From Amanita rubescens (Eukaryota > Basidiomycota > Agaricomycetes > Agaricales > Amanitaceae), in contig WION01000225.1 in the NCBI GenBank assembly GCA_015039365.1, forward strand, positions 1 to 64,000: a stretch of DNA of 64,000 nt, given 5' to 3'. The notes under the pieces were generated by a model, which did no database searches, was not told the DNA's origin, and saw only the letters and a program-made list of their open reading frames with translations. Position numbers and translations under genes: made by a program. This document shows positions 57,227-64,000 of the stretch, piece after piece (position 1 is the first letter of the stretch; each line of letters starts with the position of its first letter).

Positions 57227-57298
57227 TACACCGAACGGGAATCGAACCCGTGCCGCTTGCTTGGAAGGCAAGCATGATAACCACTTCACCATCGGTGT
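57227..57298 (-). tRNA. tRNA-Gly (anticodon UCC)
   Basis: Seventy-two bases fold fully. The acceptor stem pairs ACACCGA with TCGGTGT (7 pairs, discriminator A). The D arm contains GTGAAGTGGTTATCA, the anticodon stem is CTTGC/GCAAG around loop CTTCCAA (anticodon TCC), and the T arm is CGGGTTCGATTCCCG. The T arm holds the B box GGTTCGATTCC. There is no intron. It reads GGA codons. It lies 10 bases upstream of the FAD oxidoreductase start on the same strand. Confidence 0.95.
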
Positions 57299-57457
57299 TC
57301 TTAGTGAACTGTTTGTGATATCAATTCAAATGTCATCATATTGTCAACACGCAGCGTCCTCCAACTACCACCACCCGATGGAGCAAGCAAATTTATGAAT
57401 ACCGAATGCCGATGTCGAGAGCCCAGACTTTTTAATGAATCACACGGCTTTCCGAAG

Positions 57458-58032
57458 CAATCAGAACTATTTATTACGACTGTTCTCTCTTGCCTCTCTC
57501 TGCGACATCGAATGGAAATGTCTGTCATTGCTTGCTTCTCTTTACACTCCTTGGTTTGGCGAAGAATCTCAAGTCCGTCTGTGTGGCCCACACTCCAACG
57601 GTCTTGGCATATGATAATTGTTATTGAGTCAAGTTTGCATCGCTGTTTGACGATGCCCCCCAGATCCCATACTCGGTTGAAATCTTTGAAAAGGAGCTGG
57701 GGCGCCCCCCTAGTGGGCCAGGAGGGGTGTTTGAGGTGTTTGAGGAGAAAGCCGTTGCCAGTGCCAGTATTGCAAAATTGTGGCCAAAACCAGGCGACAC
57801 AGAAGAGAAATGGGTTGCCGTCAAAGTCCGGAAGCCCTCGGTCGCAAAACAGATGGAGTGGTGTCTGACTACATTTCGGATTGTCATGTAGATGATTGAG
57901 CACTGGGCGTTTGACCTTCCCGCGTACTTCGTTGTCGGTGTGTCCATATCCGCAATTCGCTTCTCATACATCTCAGACGTACGGTGCACCATACCCAGCA
58001 TACCGAACCTCATCTGCGTATAATCTCTGGTC
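57458..58032 (+). pseudogene. Mosaic of three gene fragments: F-box, ADCK and FAD oxidoreductase
   Basis: 57458-57622 matches the coding strand of the F-box gene (source about 45880-46150, with an internal deletion); CGACATCGAATGGAAATGTC and GGCGAAGAATCTCAAGTCCG are shared. 57628-57955 matches the ADCK gene at 62272-62620 at well over 90% identity by eye. It includes the start of the following intron but carries small deletions and a TGG-to-TAG change. 57956-58032 matches the reverse complement of 56447-56520 in the oxidoreductase, from intron into exon. All three run in sense on plus. Copies contain intron sequence, so they derive from DNA and not mRNA. No intact protein results. Confidence 0.85.
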
Positions 58033-58484
58033 AGGGTCAGCCCCTTTTTTGGCCCGATCTGTTTCACTTTCTGATTGACTGACTGACCGACTTGATTCAA
58101 AGAGAACTCCATTGATATCTGGCTCGCACTGCTGTTATATCTTGCAAATCAACGGATTCTTTTATACCGTTACATCAACGTTGCAGTGTCACGGCCCCGT
58201 AGCAAGCCATAGCAAATGCCTTTGCGTCAAAATTCCAAGTAAGCATTACAATGTATTATAATGTCAATTGTAACGAATTGCAATAGTCTTTTGGGTCCAC
58301 GAGAGTCATGAAGCTTACATAATGAAATGCCATGTTATAATTTTAAATTAATCACCATCTTAGCAGTGCAAATCAGCGATCAGCGCCCCACCGTGATACG
58401 GCTGTGCCTTCACAGCTCTGAATGTGCTCTCGTTTCTGCTACGCCCTCAACTAGCTTGCGAAAGCTAGATTTTCATAGATCACA
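58033..58484. other. No gene seen; promoter region of the HeLo-TPR gene
   Basis: About 450 bases without a protein-like frame, AT-rich around 58230-58360. Confidence 0.4.
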
Positions 58485-61400
58485 ATGAACATCGCAGGTC
58501 TCGCGATTGGCGTTGTTTCCCTATGGAAAACATGCGTTGAAATCTTCGAAGTCATTGACTCGGGCAGAAAGTATGGAATGGAACACGAGATCCTCCGCAT
58601 CAAACTGGAAGTAGAAAGAATCCGGCTTGTCACTTGGGGAGGCGCAGTTGGTTTAAGTGAAGTTGAGCACGGTCGACCAAGTCCGCATGCTCGGCTAAAC
58701 CAGGACGACGTACGTGCTGCTGTACTGCGTCTCTTAGGTTGCATACAGCATGTTTTCGAGAACACGAAAAGGCTCCAAGACAGTTACGGCCTCCGTCCAG
58801 TCACTCCTACGCCAGACCAAGTGGATGATGAAGGACGTCCAACACAGTCACAGCTAATTCTAGGTCCTATCTTCCAGCGATCTTACAAAACATTGTGGGA
58901 GTTGGCAAAAAATCGACAGCGCGGTACTCCACTTCATAAGAAGACGACGTGGGCTATCCACGACAAGAAAAAGTTTGGAGAAATGGTATCGGAGATCAAA
59001 GGGTTCAACGACAATTTGGAAAGCCTCTTTCCGGACATCAAGAGATATACATCTGAGAACATAAGAAACGAGATCAACCAGAGTGAGGACATTAACGCCC
59101 TGCAAACACTCGAGGAAGCTACTATGGACCAACACGAGGACATATCCTCTGCGGCTAGCGATCGACTCGAGGTGATGGGGGCCACGTCTGTTGTGCGATC
59201 ACGAATGTCTTGGGATCAGCACACCATTACCGAAGAGACCAACAGTGCCTCGCAGCATATTAATGCTGATGCTGAAGTTGGTGCCGGAAGCCATACAGTC
59301 TCGACGCAGTGAATACAGCTCCATTACGGATGAAGATTATGTCCTTTTCGACATTGAAAGTGATCCGAAATACGAGAACGTGAATCCTGGAACCGTCACA
59401 GTCGAAGGCTTTGGGAGGGAATGCTGGGATTATGAACTCAATTTTGGCAAGAAGCGAGAGGAAACTGTTTTTATCTCATCCGCAAATCTACCAAACGTCC
59501 CTGCGAAAAAACTCCTTCGTAGGATTGATGAGCTTAGACGTGGTACAAGCAAATTCGGGTGGAACCCCAAGCAAGAGGAGGCTGATTTGAAGGAGTTCTT
59601 CGGCAACGCATGGTAAGTGCGATTATTCAACCGACCCGCCTGTCTGTTTATTGTTGCAGGCATAACAATGTCTGACTCCATAATTCCAGGACTGTACGTT
59701 ACGAGACTGGCAACCACTTTGATAACTTGCGCATCGGAGACTTCTACCACTTGCTCAATCGACGAGACATCTTCGCAGATTTCTCATCAAAGTCAAGCAT
59801 TGGCCTGCAATGGGGCGGGCCCAAAGACGAAGGCATCGGTATGTGGAACGTCCTTTGGCAAATCATCCTGGCAAAAGAATTAGCCCTACGACTTGTTAAT
59901 TTTCCGGATGCATCTATGAGGGGATTTACCCACAGGGTTCTGGCATCGTTGATTGTCCAGGACCTATGGCTCAGCAACATCGAGATCATCCTGACAGAGG
60001 GCAAAATCTTGCCGGATGACATCAAAAAGCCGGAGACTCTCGAGGAGCAAGCCAAGGCAGAAGAATTCAAATCCAAAGGCAATGAGGCATTGAAGAAGAA
60101 GCAGTGGCAGGACGCAGTTGACCTCTATACCGAAGCCATTAGAGCTGACCTTAGTAATGCAGTCTACCGTTCCAACAGATCAGCTGCACTTACATCCATG
60201 GAGAAATACGCGGAAGCTCGCGAAGATGCATACATTGCAACTCAGCTGGATCCTAACTATGCCAAAGCATGGGCTCGATTAGGCCTGGCAGAGAAGAAAC
60301 TTGGCAATCGAAAGCGAGCACGAGATGCATATGAGCGTGCAGTCAAGGTTGCTGGCAAGGACGCCACAAGTCTGATGAAACAAGAGTTAGCTAATGCCAA
60401 AGCGAAGATTAAGGATGATCTAGAAGCGATTGACAAAGAAACTGACATGGCAGTGAAGGATCTGCTTCGGAAGAATTATCTTGATGAGGACTGGGACATC
60501 GCTTTCATGGTGACAGAGCTTCACTCCCATGTTCACGAACAACAGGTGGAGGGATTGCTACTCTTTGCTGAGCGGATAAAGTGGCCGTATATCAACGAGG
60601 CCCGCAACTATGCTGAAGACGTTTACGGTAACCTGCGCAGTGGTCAGGTCGTTGACTTGCACCTACACGACTGGTTGTATGGGATGACACTTCCAGGGAA
60701 ATGGATGTCATTCAAGGTCATGGCGGCCCTCATCCTCTGCACGCCATCCATCTCGAAGAGCTTGGGAGTTGCTCATTATTATGACTGCGGGCTTTCGCTC
60801 CCGAAGCGATCGTATTGGAGAGCCCGGACCGTGTTGGGCCGGGTCCTTGGTTGTCTCCCTGACGTAGTATCGCTATGTGGATGGATCGGACCGTGTCCAT
60901 CCCTGGAATTCATTCCTCCTCTCCCAGAAGGAGCTACGAAGCTGCGTTACATTCGTCTCAAAGCGCGTCGCGTTGCTCCAATAGACTATACCCCTGACTC
61001 CTGACAACAATGTAATCCATCTCGGCCATCGCCACAACCAATATGAAGCTACACGATTACAAGCCGACGAAGACTTACCAGCCTACCTCGCCGAGATGAA
61101 AGATGCTGACAAATGGGTGATCCCAGAGCCCCCTGTGCGCGAGCTCAGCACCTGCACAATCCAGTCTATCAGGCTCAAGAAGCTTCCTCCTGACATCAAT
61201 GTCGCGGCCCAGAAGGCGAGGAAGGAGATCAGTGACCAGGAAGTTGACAGCATGGCGGAGTACCGCGCCAGCATCGTCTTCACCATCGACAACAACGAGG
61301 ATGCCATCACATACACGCTCTACACGAATCCAGTCTTCGTCACGCCACCGCCATGCCACCCTGGCCCCCAGGGCAGACACGAGGTCCACCTCAGAGCACT

Positions 61401-61647
61401 CCCCATGTACCAGAAGAATGTCTGGACGGTGGATAGGCTGAAGGATCATACTCCGGAGGATTTTGATGATGATGTCATGGTCATCAATGCCAGTGGCAAA
61501 GGGGCAGAAGCACTGGCAAGGGCATGGTGTTCAGAGCGCGGCAAGAATGCAGTCATCCGGCGTAGCGTCGGGCCATGCTTTGTTTGCGCAATAGGAGCAG
61601 CGAGCAAGGCTGGCCTGGGCACGGGGATTTTGATCTGGGTGTCGTGA
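58485..61647 (+). CDS. HeLo-domain protein fused to tetratricopeptide repeats
   Basis: The N-terminal HeLo (prion-inhibition and propagation) domain reads MNIAGLAIGVVSLWKTCVEI, FEVIDSGRKYGMEHEILRIK and LEVERIRLVTWGGAVGLSEV. A linker and middle region follow (IGLQWGGPKDEGIGMWNVLW, RVLASLIVQDLWLSNIEIIL). Three TPR units come next (AEEFKSKGNEALKKKQWQDA, SNRSAALTSMEKYAEAREDA, YAKAWARLGLAEKKLGNRKR). A long C-terminal part ends PCFVCAIGAASKAGLGTGIL followed by IWVS. HeLo domains in fungi are linked to incompatibility and cell death and can insert into membranes. An intron GTAAGT..CCAG follows 59612. Two joins are unsure: near 59170-59290 (possible 122-base intron) and near 60990 (a 7-base insertion, GACTATA, would explain it). 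If these are true frameshifts, the C-terminus is lost. Confidence 0.72.
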
Positions 61648-61884
61648 CTGATTTGCAGAACGTTTTTTCTTGTATTTTTACCTTCGAAGTCAGTTTTCAT
61701 GTTTGTCTACATCCTGTGAATCGTCGGATCTAGTTTTTCATAATCACAGCTAACACGTTGGCTGCAGCGATGTTGGCTTGCTGGTAATTACTAACACTCC
61801 CACGCTAGTTAGCTCGGCTTGTCGGTTGCGTAATCGCCAGGTTTTTCTGCATATCATTCCAGGCTCTAACGATATGTCGCTGAC

Positions 61885-63929
61885 ATGCTCTCTCTTCGTC
61901 GCTTTCATCTGACTACAAACTCTGCCCGTCATAACAAATTTCCACGCCGCCTAGCCTACTTCGGCCTTGGCCTCAGTACCATCTATGTTGTCGACAATCA
62001 GTACAATGCCAGTGCCATTGTCCGAAATTTGCGTACCTTGTGGACTTGCGCTGCTGTGACTCTGGATTACAAGCTCAACTTTACGCCAGAAAAATCGGAT
62101 CAAATACCACTTCTGCAAGAGCGCGTCGCAGAACGAGTCTACAATCTTCTTACTTCTAATGGTGGTCTCTACATTAAGATCGGGTAACGTTCATTCTCCA
62201 GCTTGAGACACTAGCTCATATTATCTCAGGCAAGCCATCGGCGCAAATGCCGCCATTCTCCCAAAACCGATGCAAGTCAAGTTCGCATCGCTATTTGACG
62301 ATGCACCCCAGATCCCATACTCGGTTGTTCGCAAAGTCTTTGAAAAGGAGCTGGGTCGCCCCCCTAGTGGGCCAGGAGGGGTGTTTGAGGTGTTTGAGGA
62401 GAAAGCCGTTGCCAGTGCCAGTATTGCCCAAGTTCATAAGGCAAAATTGTGGCCAAAACCAGGCGACACAGAAGAGAAATGGGTTGCTGTCAAAGTCCAG
62501 AAGCCTTCGGTCGCAAAACAGATGGAGTGGGATCTGGCTGCATTTCGGATTGTCATGTGGATGTTTGAGCACTGGGCGTTTGACCTTCCCGCATACTTCG
62601 TTGTCGGTGTGTGTCCACATGCGATATGCACTTCTAGCCATTCTTATAAATTTTAGATTTCATCTCTGGACACCTGCGCCAAGAACTTGATTTTATTCGA
62701 GAAGCCAGCAATGCCCAGCGTACGGCCGCCTACGTCGAATCTGAACCTCACCTAAAAGGAAAGGTCTACATACCTAAAGTCTATACGGAATACTCAACGA
62801 AGCGTGTTCTCACTGCCGAGTGGATAGAGGGCGTGAGGCTTAGCGATCGGACATCCGTACGGCGTTTAATGGGCGAAAGCGTTAACGATCAATCTGGGCC
62901 GATACCTTCAAGTTCGTATTCTGCTTCTACACCCCTGGATCTATTACCTTCATGTCTACACTCTACGTCGTCATATGCCCCTCTGCCGTTGAGCCTACCA
63001 AAACCACTCAAAGGTGGCATGAAGGCCGTGATGCAAACTATGGTCGAATTGTTCTCCGCTCAAATGTTCGAGTGGGGCTGGGTACACTGCGATCCTCATC
63101 CCGGAAACGTCATCATACGTCCCAATCCTTCCCGTCCCTCTCATCCTCAACTCGTCTTGATCGATCACGGATTATATGTAGAGGTACCGGAAGATTTCAG
63201 AAGAGAGTGGGTAGCCCTGTGGAGAGGCATGCTTGAAGGCGACTTCAAAAAGGTACAAATTATTACCAAGAACTGGGGCTTGGGCATACCGGATCTTTTC
63301 GCCAGCTTAACATTGATGAGACCCGTCATTCTGAGGAAAGGCAGGCCTGCCAAGAAAATGAATGCCGACGAAACGCAAAAGGCACAGAGAAAGCCGACGC
63401 AGTACGAAATGGGCGTTTTGATGAAGCAGAGGCTGAAAGGATTTCTTACTGACACAGATCGGATGCCCAAGGTGCTCATATTTTTAATGAGGAATATGAG
63501 GTGAGTTGGGATGTTCGTCCGCTCGCGTCGTCAACTGATTATGTATGCAAGAATGGTTCAAGGCATGTGATGCTCGTCTATGTAATTCTTCATGAGTGCT
63601 AGAACGACGCAGGAAATAACCATTCTTTTGGTTCACCGGTTAATCGCATCAAAATTACCGGCCTCTGGGCATCGCGCGCCTTGACTCGATCTCGATACCT
63701 TGCATGGAACGAGAGGCTAAAGGAGTATTGGCACCACTTTGTGTTCAGATGTGCACTCTTTGCGCTTGATCTTGCTTTCTGGAAGAGCAAGTTGGTTGAG
63801 TGGCTGAGAGAAAAGGTGTTAGGGAAGCATAGGAGAGGTGGGTTTGAAGAGGAATTGGAGAAGAATGTAAGAGACTTTGCGCGAGAGAGTTTCGGCATTG
63901 ATGTGGCCGAAAGCGTATTTGCCGCGTGA
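61885..63929 (+). CDS. ABC1/ADCK-family protein kinase-like, mitochondrial
   Basis: The basic start MLSLRRFHLTTNSARHNKFP suggests mitochondrial import and is followed by a helix (YFGLGLSTIYVV). Family motifs occur in order: GGLYIKIGQAIGANAAILPK (the KxGQ signature), ASASIAQVHKAKLWPKPG (A-rich loop), VAVKVQKPSV (VAIK lysine), LRQELDFIREASNAQR, WVHCDPHPGNVII (catalytic loop) and LVLIDHGLY (metal-binding Asp). These are hallmarks of the UbiB/Coq8 family; the layout is closest to ADCK1/5 and yeast Mcp2, involved in mitochondrial lipid homeostasis. One intron near 63557-63612 uses a GC donor (CAAG|GCATGT) to restore VQGNNHSFGSPVNRIK. Its second exon is copied in the mosaic at 57628-57955. Confidence 0.88.
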
Positions 63930-64000
63930 ACGTTGAACTTCGAACACACACTCTCTCAAGCGTGCAAGCGTAACTTATACCTCGATTAATCGGGTCAGCG

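Noticed and set aside
57231..57231. Upstream start (MYNFF) for the FAD oxidoreductase
   Set aside because: It would lie inside the tRNA-Gly acceptor stem; the ATG at 57216 begins directly with a good signal peptide.

Overview
The window is nuclear DNA of a filamentous basidiomycete, most likely an agaricomycete. The genes are broken by many introns of about 45-70 bases with GT..AG (occasionally GC..AG) borders. The protein families point the same way: two DUF6533 seven-helix proteins, a SigF-like NTF2 protein, a Plavaka transposon, a DUF6589 protein and disordered Ser/Pro-rich proteins. Names rest on motif recognition by eye; no search was run. Coordinates of multi-exon genes run from start codon to stop codon.

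The left third (1-28.2 kb) is accessory and transposon-rich. It opens with decayed copies of a small minus-strand gene family (0.7-6.4 kb) and a three-exon unknown gene (4.66-5.31 kb). One family copy is interrupted in its 5' flank by a 5.6-kb DNA transposon (6407-11998). That element has about 156-bp terminal inverted repeats, a 9-bp target duplication, a RecQ-like helicase gene and a convergent DUF6589 gene, both frame-damaged. A paralogous copy near 1.86 kb preserves the empty site. Next come two tandem DUF6533 genes with 10- and 20-nt micro-exons (13.06-16.9 kb), a p47/Shp1 UBX cofactor (17.6-19.06 kb) and a SigF-like NTF2 gene (19.25-20.2 kb). A 6.7-kb Plavaka-type element (21.18-27.89 kb) follows, with head-to-head transposase and partner genes, and a decayed SigF-like fragment lies to its right.

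The middle and right are mostly housekeeping genes, often in very tight divergent pairs. They are an Xaa-Pro aminopeptidase and exosome subunit RRP42 (59 bp between start codons), a CNNM-type DUF21/CBS protein, an aldehyde dehydrogenase, a damaged F-box gene, the ribosome-assembly factor MAK21/NOC1, a bifunctional lysine-ketoglutarate reductase/saccharopine dehydrogenase, GPI1 and a Rho GTPase (53 bp between start codons), a secreted FAD oxidoreductase directly abutting a tRNA-Gly(UCC), a HeLo-domain protein fused to TPRs, and an ABC1/ADCK-type mitochondrial kinase.

Between the tRNA and the HeLo gene (57.46-58.03 kb) lies a mosaic of three gene fragments: F-box, ADCK and FAD oxidoreductase. 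All are in sense orientation on the plus strand and all come from genes elsewhere in this window. Together with the two transposons this shows a locus with active duplication. The most notable items are the DUF6589/RecQ transposon with its empty site, the HeLo-TPR protein and the mosaic.
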